This document shows positions 47,375 to 56,401 of a stretch of 64,000 nucleotides of DNA, piece by piece. The DNA is from BOKZ01 sp040900165 (GTDB taxonomy: Bacteria; Patescibacteriota; UBA1384; 2-12-FULL-50-11), in NCBI GenBank assembly GCA_040900165.1, contig JBBDZM010000009.1:41333-105332 (forward strand), read 5' to 3'. The translations under genes and the position numbers were made by a program. Positions within the stretch are counted from its first letter, which is position 1; the number at the start of each line of letters is the position of its first letter. Under the pieces are notes generated by a model. It made no database searches. It saw only the letters and a list, made by a program, of their open reading frames with translations, and had not been told where the DNA came from.

Positions 47375-48149
47375 AGCCGGTAATCCCCACATACCAATTA
47401 ATTATCTGCGCCCCATAGAAAAATGTCATAAAGGCAGCAATTATCAGAAACGGCGCAAACGGCACAGCGGTGCGCATTTTTACCCGTTTAAACAGTAGCG
47501 CCAAGATACCGTAGCCACCACCAATCAGAAACGCTAGGGCGATAAAGCTAATGGCGTTCGGAAAACCAACCATCGCCCCGAGAGCCGCCGCAATTTTAAC
47601 GTCCCCCTCCCCCATCCAAGTCCCCTTTGTCGGGTAAACTAGCAGTGAGATCGGGATGACCGCCACTAATAGTCCGTAGAGCGTCGACTGCCAGCCGTAG
47701 AGAAACACCCCCAGAACAATGGCGCTAAATAGTAGTAGATAAGCCATCATGTCCGGCACCAGCATCTCGTAGAGATCGTGAAAAAATACTGATATAGCTA
47801 GGCCAGTTGCCAGTAGGAAGGCGCTAAACGCCAAGACTGTCATTGTTAAATCCCCTGTGACCGGGAAAAATAAACTGAAGCCAGCGGCCACTAAGACGGC
47901 CGTACTTATCTCTACTGCCGGATACTGCCAAGAAACCGGTTTTTGACAGTAACGGCAACGACCGGCCAGTGATGCATAACTTAGTACCGGCACCAGGTCG
48001 TACCACTTGAGTTGGGTCTTGCAGTTAGGGCAACGGGATCGAGAGTTAATAATCGACGCCCAGTCGTCCCAGCGCAGGATGACGACATTCAAAAACGAAC
48101 CATAAACTAGCCCAAAGACAAAGCTGGCGATTACCCCTCCAGATAACAT
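47361..48149 (-). CDS. pilD: Prepilin peptidase PilD
   Basis: Aspartic membrane protease that removes prepilin leaders and methylates the new N-terminus. 262 residues with the N-terminal methylase part (GLVYGSFLNVVILR, zinc site CPNC...CRYC), the first catalytic Asp in FFHDLYEMLVPD and the second in GEGDVKIAAALG, plus about seven membrane helices. Confidence 0.95.
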   Translation of the reverse strand: MLSGGVIASFVFGLVYGSFLNVVILRWDDWASIINSRSRCPNCKTQLKWYDLVPVLSYASLAGRCRYCQKPVSWQYPAVEISTAVLVAAGFSLFFPVTGDLTMTVLAFSAFLLATGLAISVFFHDLYEMLVPDMMAYLLLFSAIVLGVFLYGWQSTLYGLLVAVIPISLLVYPTKGTWMGEGDVKIAAALGAMVGFPNAISFIALAFLIGGGYGILALLFKRVKMRTAVPFAPFLIIAAFMTFFYGAQIINWYVGITGYASF

Positions 48150-48181
48150 ACTTATATACTACCTCCATTATTACCAAAAAG

Positions 48182-48201
48182 AAAAACCCCGGGAGGGGGT
48201 T
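48182..48201 (-). terminator. Intrinsic terminator of the pilin gene
   Basis: AACCCC/GGGGTT stem (48185-48190/48196-48201) followed on the minus strand by a T run, about 30 nt after the pilin stop and before pilD. Confidence 0.75.
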
Positions 48202-48229
48202 GTTCTTTTCTTGACTAGCTAGTCAAAGA

Positions 48230-48739
48230 CTACTGAGGACCGTAGGTAACGAAAGCGTTACCAACTGCCGTACCTATGCCAGTTAACACTAGTGAATTAC
48301 CTGCGGTGACGGCAAAAGTAGCTCCTGTTACGCCGTAAACACCGTTTCCAGTTGAAACCGTTGACTCCGTGTCGCTCTCAAGTTCCCAAGCCTGTGCATA
48401 GCTATCACCAGTCGCGGTACTTATATATTTGTGAGCTAACGACGAGTTAAACGCTGCCCCACCGGTTAGGTAGGCTGTCAACCCTGATGGAACGGTTGTC
48501 GCAACAATCGTTGTTCCGCCAGCCGTATCATGGATTGGATAAACTTGTGGGTTCTGATCCAAGAAGTACTGGGCCAGAGCCGTATCCAAGTTTCGAGCGT
48601 TATTCTTACGTTGGGTGTCTTGGGCTTTACCTCGTGCGCCAGCAAGCGACACAATAATCAAAGCGGCCAAGATACCGATGATGGCAATAACAACCAAAAG
48701 CTCAATAAGTGTAAACCCTTTTCTTGCTTTCAAATTCAT
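48230..48739 (-). CDS. pilA: Major type IV pilin
   Basis: 169 residues. The leader MNLKARKG is followed by FTLIELLVVIAIIGILAALI, the class III prepilin signature with Glu5. The globular part is Thr/Gly/Ala-rich without cysteines. ATG 48739 has the SD GGAGGG. It stands as its own unit, with a terminator after it and a gap before pilC, as expected for the highly expressed subunit. Confidence 0.9.
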   Translation of the reverse strand: MNLKARKGFTLIELLVVIAIIGILAALIIVSLAGARGKAQDTQRKNNARNLDTALAQYFLDQNPQVYPIHDTAGGTTIVATTVPSGLTAYLTGGAAFNSSLAHKYISTATGDSYAQAWELESDTESTVSTGNGVYGVTGATFAVTAGNSLVLTGIGTAVGNAFVTYGPQ

Positions 48740-48903
48740 ATTACCCTCCATTCATTTTTTTTGTTTTGATGAAGACGACTTTCGTCGACCGCCCCTCACA
48801 ATTGTAAGATCGGTGAAAGCCACTACCTATATAACAGCGGAACCAAGAAACAATGTCAAGAAAAAATTAAAACAAATAATAGATATAAGATAATACATAA
48901 TAG

Positions 48904-48926
48904 ATATTGAGTCGCTTCGCGACACC
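48904..48926 (-). repeat. Dispersed hairpin element, copy 2 (after pilC)
   Basis: Near-identical to 28128-28150: ATATTGAGTCGC...GCGACACC with a GTCGC/GCGAC stem in AT-rich sequence, about 30 nt downstream of the pilC stop. Confidence 0.6.
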
Positions 48927-48957
48927 ATATATATTATTTTTTATCTTTTATCTGTTC

Positions 48958-50031
48958 TTAGAATGCGGCGGAGAGGTTGTAGATTGGGACAATTATTGAG
49001 AAAACGATAAACGCCACGCCGAGTCCGACGATCACAAAGACCACTGGCTCAATCAGGGCGGCGAGGTTTTTAATTGCCTGATTAGTCTGAACTTCGTAGA
49101 AATCGGCTAATTTGCTCAAAACTTGCTCCAATTTTCCGGTTTTTTCGCCAGCAGCGACCATTTCGGTAACGGTATTGGGAATCTGATCGAATTTGGCCAA
49201 AGTTTGGGAAATCGGCGCGCCACGCTCAACGTTTCTGGCCACAACTTGCAGTATCTCCCGGTAAATAACGCTATCCATCACTTGCGATACTGAATCGAGC
49301 GCTTGGATAATCGGCACACCGGCTTGCATCATTATTCCAAGGATTCTGGTCATCCGCGCCATCTCTAGGTTGGTGAAAAGCTGTCCAATCGCCGGGACAC
49401 GCAGAATAAAGTTATTAAACGATCGTTTGCCTTCGGCAGTGGAGAGATAACGAACCAGCCAAAATACAATTAGCGCCGTTACGGCAATATAGACATACCA
49501 GTAGTTAATAATGCTGTTAGTAACGAAGACGACGGTTTTAGTCGTCCAGGGGAGCTCAACATTTGCCTCGTTGAAGACTGATTCCAGCGCCGGGACGATT
49601 CTGGTAACCATAATCAACCCAACCACAAACATCGCCACGATAATAAACCCCGGGTAAAGCATCGCTCCCATTACCCGACCCCGGAAACTATAGTCGCGCT
49701 CCATTTCATCGGCCAGCAAACTCAGGGCCACATCAATTTTTCCCGACGATTCGCCAGCCGCCACCACCGAGATAAAAACGTTATTAAATATTTTCGGGTG
49801 CTTTTTGGCGGCATCCGATAGTTTGTAGCCGTTCTCTAAATCCCGCAGAATCTGCCCCAGGGCTTCGGCCAGAACCGGGTTTTCGGTCTGTTCAGATAAC
49901 GATCGAACGGCTTGGGATAGTGGTAGACCAGCGTCAAGCATCACTGCCAACTGTCGGGAAACAAAGGATTTCTCCTGGAAAGTGACTCGACCAAGCAGAC
50001 GATTAAGATTAAACCCACCGCTCTTAGCCAT
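48958..50031 (-). CDS. pilC: Type IV pilus inner-membrane platform protein PilC
   Basis: 357 residues from ATG 50031 (SD GGAGA); TTG 50037 is less likely. Two T2SF/GspF domains are seen, each with the pattern RQLAVMLDAGLPLSQAVRSL or MARMTRILGIMMQAGVPIIQ and then AAGEKTGKLEQVL. Three membrane helices. Follows pilT. Confidence 0.95.
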   Translation of the reverse strand: MAKSGGFNLNRLLGRVTFQEKSFVSRQLAVMLDAGLPLSQAVRSLSEQTENPVLAEALGQILRDLENGYKLSDAAKKHPKIFNNVFISVVAAGESSGKIDVALSLLADEMERDYSFRGRVMGAMLYPGFIIVAMFVVGLIMVTRIVPALESVFNEANVELPWTTKTVVFVTNSIINYWYVYIAVTALIVFWLVRYLSTAEGKRSFNNFILRVPAIGQLFTNLEMARMTRILGIMMQAGVPIIQALDSVSQVMDSVIYREILQVVARNVERGAPISQTLAKFDQIPNTVTEMVAAGEKTGKLEQVLSKLADFYEVQTNQAIKNLAALIEPVVFVIVGLGVAFIVFSIIVPIYNLSAAF

Positions 50032-50073
50032 TATCAAAGTCTCCGGAGCTATAAAAGCAAAATTCTAAATATC

Positions 50074-50122
50074 TTGAATCGTGAATCATGAATCTTGAAT
50101 CATGAATCTTGAATTGTGAATC
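50074..50122. repeat. Seven tandem heptamers NTGAATC
   Basis: Seven head-to-tail 7-bp units (TTGAATC, GTGAATC, ATGAATC, TTGAATC, ATGAATC, TTGAATT, GTGAATC) between pilT and pilC. Confidence 0.9.
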
Positions 50123-50127
50123 TGCCA

Positions 50128-51195
50128 TCAATAGACCATCATCTTAAAGGCCTTCGGGTCGATTGCCCAAGACAGCGCCGTGTCGATAGTAATCTCCCCA
50201 CGGGAGACTAGCTCCGCCAGAACTTTGTCGAGCGAAATCATTCCTTCGGAAGCCGAAGTCTGGATAATATTTGGCAACTGGTGGGTTTTTCCTTCGCGGA
50301 TCGTGTTGCGCACCGCCGAGTTAGCAATCATTATTTCTGTCGCTAACACCCGACCGCCCTGAACTTTTGGCAGTAGTCGTTGCGAGACGACGCCAAGTAA
50401 AACATTGGCTAACTGCATTCTCACCTGTTGTTGCTGATGCGGTGGAAAGACATCGATAATTCGATCAGCCGTTTGGGAGGCCGAGTTAGTGTGGAGAGTA
50501 GTAAAGACCAGGTGACCAGTTTCCGCCAATGTCAAAGCCGCTTCGATAGTTTCCAGATCACGCATCTCCCCAACCAGAATAACGTTCGGGTCTTCGCGCA
50601 GGGCCGAACGCAGAGCTCGGGAGAACGAATTGGTATCGGAACCGACCTCCCGCTGGGCAATCATTGACTTATCGTGCTCAAATACGTATTCAATCGGATC
50701 TTCAATGGTAATAATATGCTCGGCCCGCTTACTGTTAATCGACTGAATTAGAGCCGCCAATGTCGTTGATTTACCGTGGCCGGTTGGACCGGTGATAATC
50801 ACAAATCCTTGGCTTGGCTCGGTGAATCTCTCGAGAATCGGCGGGACACCCAGCTCTTCCATTTTTTTGATCGCCATAGGGATAAGGCGCAAAGCCGCTC
50901 CCATATTGCCTTTTTGATAGAAAGCGTTGGTTCGAAAGCGCATCTTTTGGTAGCCAAACGAGAAATCCAGCTCCCGGCGTTGCTCTAAACGCTCCAACTG
51001 CTCCTGGTTCATAATACTTTGCAACAATCTCTGGGCTGCCTCCGGCGTCACCACCCCGGCATCAGGAATCGGCATTAGTTTGCCGTCAATTCTAATCATC
51101 GGCGGCAGATTGACTGAAATATGTAAGTCACTCGCCCCTTTCTCGATTGCGTAATCGAGTAGCTGTTTCATCTGTGCTGTCATTGCTTCTACCAT
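50128..51195 (-). CDS. pilT: Type IV pilus retraction ATPase PilT
   Basis: 355-residue hexameric motor. Seen: ASDLHISVNLPPMIRIDGKL, Walker A GPTGHGKSTT, the Asp box TIEDPIEYVFEHDKS, Walker B NVILVGEMRDLETIEAAL, and the His box TGHLVFTTLHTNSA. The retraction motor indicates dynamic pili (twitching, DNA uptake). Lies between pilB and pilC. Confidence 0.95.
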   Translation of the reverse strand: MVEAMTAQMKQLLDYAIEKGASDLHISVNLPPMIRIDGKLMPIPDAGVVTPEAAQRLLQSIMNQEQLERLEQRRELDFSFGYQKMRFRTNAFYQKGNMGAALRLIPMAIKKMEELGVPPILERFTEPSQGFVIITGPTGHGKSTTLAALIQSINSKRAEHIITIEDPIEYVFEHDKSMIAQREVGSDTNSFSRALRSALREDPNVILVGEMRDLETIEAALTLAETGHLVFTTLHTNSASQTADRIIDVFPPHQQQQVRMQLANVLLGVVSQRLLPKVQGGRVLATEIMIANSAVRNTIREGKTHQLPNIIQTSASEGMISLDKVLAELVSRGEITIDTALSWAIDPKAFKMMVY

Positions 51196-51252
51196 CGGAT
51201 TCCCCCCGTCATCTTTACAATATATCGACTCTTTTGATTTCTGCCAAAAATA

Positions 51253-53721
51253 TTACCCATCTTGCGGCGCATCCTTGATTGATGCCGTCGTTACTCGCAT
51301 TACTTCGTCAACCGTCGTAATCCCCTTGAGGGCCTTAATAAATCCATCTTGGATCATCGTGATCATCCCGTTTTTAACAGCGGCTTTTTTGATCTCGCTG
51401 GATGGCGATTTTTTGACAGCCAATTCTTCGATTTCTTCATTCATCGCCAGTACTTCAAAAATCCCGATTCGTCCGTTATAACCGTTACTGCAGTTAGCGC
51501 AGCCCCGCCCCTTGTAGAAAACCAGCTGCTCCAAATTAAGGTCTTTAAGCTGGCCGGAAGGAACTTGGGCTAGTTCGTTTTTGATAAAGGTTTTGATTGC
51601 TGGCGGGATTTCGGTTTTCTCCCGGCATTGATCGCAAACTTTGCGCACTAAGCGCTGGCCAATAACGGCGTTAATCGATGACGTAATTAAAAACGGCTCA
51701 ACGCCCATATTGATTAGGCGCGGTAGGGCACCCGAGGCATCGTTGGTGTGGAGCGTTGAGAGCACTAGATGCCCAGTCAGGGCAGCATGGGTGGCCATCG
51801 CCGCCGTCTCGAGATCGCGAATTTCCCCGACCATGATAACGTTGGGGTCTTGACGCAAAACCGAGCGCAATCCATCGGCAAAGGTAAAGCCAATTTGGGG
51901 CTTAACTTGTGATTGGTTAATTCCCGGCAGCTCGTACTCCACCGGATCTTCCAGGGTAATGATGTTAATCCCCGGTTTGCTAATTCGATTGAGCGCGGCG
52001 TAAAGAGTGGTTGTTTTTCCGGAGCCAGTTGGTCCGGTTGAAAGGATAATGCCGTAGGGTTTGCCAATACTAGAGACTAGGGTATCGAAATTGGCTTCGG
52101 TAATGCCCAACTGCTCCAACGACATAATCGCCGCCGATTTGTCCAAAAGGCGCATGACTACTTTTTCACCAAAAACGGTCGGTAGGGTTGAAACACGCAA
52201 ATCTACCTGTCGTTTATCGATTACCACATCGAACCGTCCGTCCTGCGGTACCCGCTGTTCGTCAATTTTCATTTTTGAAAGAATCTTAATCCGAGAGATT
52301 AGCGGTGCGTGCATAAACAGCGGGGCGCTGATAACGTCGTGAAGAATCCCGTCGATGCGGTAACGAAACCGAACGCTTTTCTTCTGCGCCTCGATATGAA
52401 CATCGCTGGCTTTCATCCGAATTCCGAGAAACAATAAAGCCGAGATAATCTCCGGCACAACGCCGCGCTTCATTACCTCCGCTAATTCTTCCGGGGTGCT
52501 AATTGGTTTGTTAAGCAGTTTGTCGAGATCTTGATCGTCGAGCTGGCCGCCGGTGCCATCGCCCTGAATTGGTTTGGCCTCGTTGGTTAATTTGTTGGTA
52601 ATATCGGCTTCCGACAGAACTAAACCAGATTCAACTGGCCCCGGCGCCGGTGGTTGGGTGGGGGCGGGGTTAACTGGTGGCAGTGTCGTTTTGATTGGTT
52701 GGCTATTGTTAGCTGGTTGGGGCGGTGGCCCACCGATGGTTTTTTCCCTTTGGATATTTGCTGGTCTATCCCCAGGTTTCATTACTGGCGCCTGGGTATT
52801 ACTGCTACTATCGACGGTTTTTACGGCCGGCAACCCGTCCGGTTGATTGGGATACTGTTTAAGGGCCGAGATTAATGATGCTTCGGATATCCGATAGCGA
52901 TCGATTAGAACTTTGTTCTTCTGCTCAATATAGGCCAGGATCTCTTTGGTCTGAGTTTCGTTGGGATCAACAGCACCAACCTGGATAAGCGGTGGCTCGT
53001 ACTGGGCAGGCGCTAAATTGGTTCCAAAAACAATGATCCGGTATTTCTTGGCCACGTTGTAGGGAATCCTGACTAAAACTTCGTGAGGAATTTTCAAGGT
53101 TGTTAAATCTACGTCCTTAGCTCTGGGATCAACCTCGTTGAGTAGGTCTGTTTTGTTAAGCGATTTAACCATACTGCTTGGCGGCGTTGGCTCAAAACGA
53201 TGGCTGTCGTTAACTAAGTGCTGATTAATCGGCGGGGAGGCTACTGGTTGATTGATTCTGTAGGCTCGGTCAATGGCCGAACTAACGTCTGCTTCGCTGG
53301 CTACTGACAGATGAATATCCAAACCCTTCTGTTGTCGCAGACGGAGCAGCGCCCCGGGAGCGGAGCTTTGGAGCATCGATGGCCGGCCAATCGCAATATA
53401 GATGTCTTTGCCGTCGAGTTGATAGGGAACTACTTGGAATTTCTGGGCAACGTCTCTGGGTATTAGATTGGTAGCGCCCCCACTAATTTCTTTGCCCGCC
53501 AAACTTATAAACGGCAGTCCGTAGTAATCGGCGTAAAGTTTCGGTAAATCAGCCCGGTTGACAAGGTTCTTTTCGGCTAGATATTGGTTAATCTGCTGGA
53601 GATCGCGATTTTTGAGAATTGGGCGAAATCCCGAGGCGATCTTGCCTCTGGTAACCAAATACTCAACAAACTGTCTGCCCGATGCTCTAACTGGTGGTGC
53701 CTGAGAAACATTTAACGCCAT
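51253..53721 (-). CDS. pilB: Type IV pilus assembly ATPase PilB
   Basis: 822 residues. N-terminal GspE/MshEN-type domain (INQYLAEKNLVNRADLPKLY, IPRDVAQKFQVVPYQ), a Pro/Gln-rich linker at about 280-370, then the ATPase: ASDVHIEAQKKSVRFRYRID, Walker A STGPTGSGKTTTLYAAL, TLEDPVEYEL, NVIMVGEIRDLETA and GHLVLSTLHTNDAS. The zinc site CDQCRE...CANC completes it. Confidence 0.95.
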   Translation of the reverse strand: MALNVSQAPPVRASGRQFVEYLVTRGKIASGFRPILKNRDLQQINQYLAEKNLVNRADLPKLYADYYGLPFISLAGKEISGGATNLIPRDVAQKFQVVPYQLDGKDIYIAIGRPSMLQSSAPGALLRLRQQKGLDIHLSVASEADVSSAIDRAYRINQPVASPPINQHLVNDSHRFEPTPPSSMVKSLNKTDLLNEVDPRAKDVDLTTLKIPHEVLVRIPYNVAKKYRIIVFGTNLAPAQYEPPLIQVGAVDPNETQTKEILAYIEQKNKVLIDRYRISEASLISALKQYPNQPDGLPAVKTVDSSSNTQAPVMKPGDRPANIQREKTIGGPPPQPANNSQPIKTTLPPVNPAPTQPPAPGPVESGLVLSEADITNKLTNEAKPIQGDGTGGQLDDQDLDKLLNKPISTPEELAEVMKRGVVPEIISALLFLGIRMKASDVHIEAQKKSVRFRYRIDGILHDVISAPLFMHAPLISRIKILSKMKIDEQRVPQDGRFDVVIDKRQVDLRVSTLPTVFGEKVVMRLLDKSAAIMSLEQLGITEANFDTLVSSIGKPYGIILSTGPTGSGKTTTLYAALNRISKPGINIITLEDPVEYELPGINQSQVKPQIGFTFADGLRSVLRQDPNVIMVGEIRDLETAAMATHAALTGHLVLSTLHTNDASGALPRLINMGVEPFLITSSINAVIGQRLVRKVCDQCREKTEIPPAIKTFIKNELAQVPSGQLKDLNLEQLVFYKGRGCANCSNGYNGRIGIFEVLAMNEEIEELAVKKSPSSEIKKAAVKNGMITMIQDGFIKALKGITTVDEVMRVTTASIKDAPQDG

Positions 53722-53724
53722 GCA

Positions 53725-53991
53725 TTAAAAGTTCTCGAAAACATTTTTTCTACCCAAATTGCTTTGCTTGGCTTTAACCGGAATATTGCTTGGCGAGACT
53801 AATCGGCGAATCTGCTGGGTAAGCTCGTTATCGGAAGAGAATAAGTCCCGGGGAATTTCCGGCAGCGTCTGGGCTCGACCCTGGACTTGCTCTGATTTTG
53901 GCAAACTAAGAATAACCGATAGGATAAATCCTAAAATTGCTATCACCAGCAGGCCAATTCCGATCATCGATTCAAATTTAAATTTTCCCAT
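53725..53991 (-). CDS. Small membrane protein of the pilus operon
   Basis: 88 residues: one membrane helix (MIGIGLLVIAILGFILSVIL) and a soluble tail ending SNLGRKNVFENF. It occupies the slot between pilO and pilB, so it may do the job of PilP, but it lacks a lipobox and the PilP fold cannot be seen. Starts directly after the PilO stop. Confidence 0.65.
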   Translation of the reverse strand: MGKFKFESMIGIGLLVIAILGFILSVILSLPKSEQVQGRAQTLPEIPRDLFSSDNELTQQIRRLVSPSNIPVKAKQSNLGRKNVFENF

Positions 53992-54495
53992 CTAATCCCC
54001 CTGGTAAACTAGGCCTAATTGCATATTAACTGTCATTTGTCCGTTATCGTCCGAGGTAATCGCTTGGTTTTTGACGATGGCGGTTCGGACATTGTTGTGG
54101 ATAGCGTTAAGAAATTTAGTTACCGAACCCAAGCTACCGGTGAACGAAAGCGATACTGGTACTTCGCCGGCCGAAGGAGTACCAACGGTGGCCGCATCGA
54201 GCGTGACACCACTGCGGCTCCCGAGGGCGTCGATCATTACTAGCACTTCCGGAATCTGACTGGATTTGGGCATCGCCAGAAAGAGCGCTTCCAGGGTTCG
54301 TGTTACCGAATCACCTTGGGCTTTAATCGCGTCTAAATCGGCAATTCGCTGTTTGTACGATTTAACCTCTTCGCTTTTAACCTTGACCGACAGGGCTTTC
54401 TGCGAGAAGGCGTTAATCTGCGGCCGAATAACGGCAAACCAACCAAATATCGCCACAAATAGTAGTAGTATTCCCCAACGCTTCATATTTTTCAT
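53992..54495 (-). CDS. pilO: PilO-like pilus alignment protein
   Basis: 167 residues. N-terminal membrane helix (WGILLLFVAIFGWFAV), a coiled segment, then the ferredoxin-like domain (PEVLVMIDALGSRSGVTLD, VPVSLSFTGSLGSVTKFLNA) typical of PilO. Overlaps the pilN stop by 4 nt (ATGA). Confidence 0.85.
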   Translation of the reverse strand: MKNMKRWGILLLFVAIFGWFAVIRPQINAFSQKALSVKVKSEEVKSYKQRIADLDAIKAQGDSVTRTLEALFLAMPKSSQIPEVLVMIDALGSRSGVTLDAATVGTPSAGEVPVSLSFTGSLGSVTKFLNAIHNNVRTAIVKNQAITSDDNGQMTVNMQLGLVYQGD

Positions 54496-55076
54496 CTCAC
54501 GCTCCCCAAGTCTACTTGCCCGGATATCGTGAAACTAACTTGTCGGCCCCCGTCGCTCGAGACAAAGCCGTTAGAGTTAAGTTTAATAACGGTAAACGGC
54601 GACGGCGTTGTTGCTACTCCACCGTTCCAAGCCACTAGTGCTTGCGCCAAGCTGGTTAAGCTCTTGGTTTTACCGTCGGCCTTGAATGTTCCGTCGCTAG
54701 TGATGTTGATCGTATCCAACTTAACATCCTTGGGTGTGACAGCATTGAGCATTTGATAAAAATTGCTCCACTTAACCTTCGTTGCCAGAACCACCTGGAG
54801 CCGGTCTGTTCCGGATATAACAGATTCAACCTGATCGTTGATTGTTTGATACTCGGGACCACTCAGCGTTGTGCGCAGATCGGTTAGGTTGTTGGATAGT
54901 GATTTAAACCGAGCATTTTGATAGAGGTTGATTCCGAACAACAAAATAATCTCGATAACGATGACAAAAAAGACAATAACGCCAAAACTGTTAAGCGTTT
55001 TAGCGGCATCGGTTAAAGATGAAATTTTATCTTGCGGAGCCTCTACGGGCTGCGCCTGATGTTGCTCGTGTTCCAA
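54492..55076 (-). CDS. pilN: PilN-like pilus alignment protein
   Basis: 194 residues with a cytoplasmic N-terminus, one membrane helix (FGVIVFFVIVIEIILLFGIN), and a PilN-like periplasmic domain (TKVKWSNFYQMLNAVTPKDV). It starts at TTG 55076: the strong SD AGGAGGG a few bases upstream decides this. First gene of the pilus operon in the window; no pilM lies upstream, where a divergent gene begins. Confidence 0.82.
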   Translation of the reverse strand: MEHEQHQAQPVEAPQDKISSLTDAAKTLNSFGVIVFFVIVIEIILLFGINLYQNARFKSLSNNLTDLRTTLSGPEYQTINDQVESVISGTDRLQVVLATKVKWSNFYQMLNAVTPKDVKLDTINITSDGTFKADGKTKSLTSLAQALVAWNGGVATTPSPFTVIKLNSNGFVSSDGGRQVSFTISGQVDLGSVR

Positions 55077-55121
55077 ATTCCCTCCTAATTCAATATTTAC
55101 TGTACTTGGGCGTAAAACCGG

Positions 55122-55150
55122 TTGTCAATGCTCGTCAATCACTTCATTAT
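55122..55150 (+). promoter_or_regulatory. Promoter of the metallophosphoesterase gene
   Basis: TTGTCA (55122-55127), 17-nt spacer, CATTAT (55145-55150), followed 6 nt later by the ATG at 55157. The transcript would start at or next to the A of the start codon, i.e. leaderless. Confidence 0.6.
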
Positions 55151-55156
55151 TATTGT

Positions 55157-56104
55157 ATGACCACTTTGAAAAATCCCCTAATCGCTGTATTCTCGGTAGT
55201 AATTATCCTAGCAGGGTTGCTGGCCTACGACCGCTTGTCCACAAATAACCTAACCAATGATCATTCAAATGATCCCAATTCCTCAGCCCAGCAAAAGGTG
55301 GAATTTGACAACGCCACCCATCAGATATTGGCTGTTGGCGATATCGGTAACTGTCAATCGACTAACGACGATCAAGTTGCCGATTTAGCGAAAACTTTCG
55401 ATGGCAAAATCCTCACCCTTGGTGATACCGTCTACAAAGATGGGACTGTTAAGGAATTTTCCCAGTGCTTCAACCCCAGTTGGCAGACATTGAAAAGCCG
55501 GATCTATCCTAGCCCCGGCAATCACGACTACCACACCCAGGACGCAACTGGGTATTTCAACTATTTTGGCGCAATCGCTGCCCCTGACACGGGATACTAC
55601 GCCATTGAATACGGCGGCTGGCTGTTAATGTCGCTCAACAGTAACTGTCAGGACGTTGATTGTGGGGCAAACTCCGCTCAAGTTACCTGGCTGAAAGATC
55701 AGCTCAGCGCAACATCGACCACTTGTCAGCTAGCCTTTTTCCATCATCCCCGTTTTAGCTCTGGGGCAGTTCATGGCAATAATCAGGATATCGATAGTAT
55801 TTGGCGGGCACTGGTGGACGGTGGAGTGGATATTGCTCTAGCTGGTCACGAGCATCTCTATGAGCGCTTCGGCAAGCTTAATGTGGATGGACAACCGTCG
55901 ATGGCCGGAGTACGAGAATTCATTGTTGGCACCGGCGGGAAAAGCCATTATCGATTTGCTAAAATTCAACCAGGCAGTGAGTTTCGTGATAATCAGCATT
56001 TTGGTCTGCTCAAAATTTCGCTTGGCGAGAGTACTTATGGCTGGGAATTTATCGCCACTGGCTCAAACAAAATTATTGATTTTGGCAACGACAGCTGTCG
56101 TTAA
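55157..56104 (+). CDS. Membrane-anchored or exported metallophosphoesterase
   Basis: 315 residues with an N-terminal signal-anchor (LIAVFSVVIILAGLLAYDRL). Calcineurin-type metal motifs: VGDIGNC, LGDTVYKDG, SPGNHDYH, FFHHP and AGHEHLYER, close to the purple acid phosphatase/Icc-like class. Substrate unknown; outside the membrane it may hydrolyse phosphomonoesters or nucleotides. ATG 55157 lies right after a promoter. Confidence 0.85.
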   Translation: MTTLKNPLIAVFSVVIILAGLLAYDRLSTNNLTNDHSNDPNSSAQQKVEFDNATHQILAVGDIGNCQSTNDDQVADLAKTFDGKILTLGDTVYKDGTVKEFSQCFNPSWQTLKSRIYPSPGNHDYHTQDATGYFNYFGAIAAPDTGYYAIEYGGWLLMSLNSNCQDVDCGANSAQVTWLKDQLSATSTTCQLAFFHHPRFSSGAVHGNNQDIDSIWRALVDGGVDIALAGHEHLYERFGKLNVDGQPSMAGVREFIVGTGGKSHYRFAKIQPGSEFRDNQHFGLLKISLGESTYGWEFIATGSNKIIDFGNDSCR

Positions 56105-56120
56105 CCTCTACCTGTTAGCT

Positions 56121-56150
56121 AAATAACCCAGGGGGGTGGGTTATTTAATT
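56121..56150 (+). terminator. Intrinsic terminator
   Basis: AAATAACCCA/TGGGTTATTT 10-bp stem (56121-56130/56137-56146) with a G6 loop, followed by AATT; 17 nt after the metallophosphoesterase stop. Confidence 0.7.
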
Positions 56151-56173
56151 AACAGGTTGGGATATGGTTTGCT

Positions 56174-56399
56174 CGCAGGGACGGGGAGAATCGTCAGGCA
56201 AGAGCCTTCGGAATCTCCCGTCACGCTCATTACATTCGCAGGGACGGGGAGAATCGTCAGGCAAGAGCCTTCGGAATCTCCCGTCACGCTNNNNNNNNNN
56301 NNNNNNNNNNNNNNNNNNNNNNNNNNNNNNNNNNNNNNNNNNNNNNNNNNNNNNNNNNNNNNNNNNNNNNNNNNNNNNNNNNNNNNNNNNCATTACATT
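56174..56399 (-). repeat. 63-bp tandem repeats containing the tRNA-Trp 3' end
   Basis: Two full units (starting 56174 and 56237) begin with the 20-bp sequence CGCAGGGACGGGGAGAATCG, which on the minus strand is the T-loop-to-end part of the adjacent tRNA-Trp plus two bases. The remaining 43 bp are unrelated to the tRNA and let each unit fold into a hairpin (GACGGGGAGA with TCTCCCGTC, AGGC with GCCT). The 100-N gap lies inside the second unit, so copy number is unknown. Confidence 0.85.
56291..56390. other. Assembly gap (100 N)
   Basis: A run of exactly 100 N inside the 63-bp tandem repeats. Its true length is unknown. Confidence 0.99.
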
Positions 56400-56401
56400 C
56401 G

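Noticed and set aside
56174..56399. CRISPR array
   Set aside because: Units are fully tandem with no variable spacers and derive partly from tRNA-Trp.
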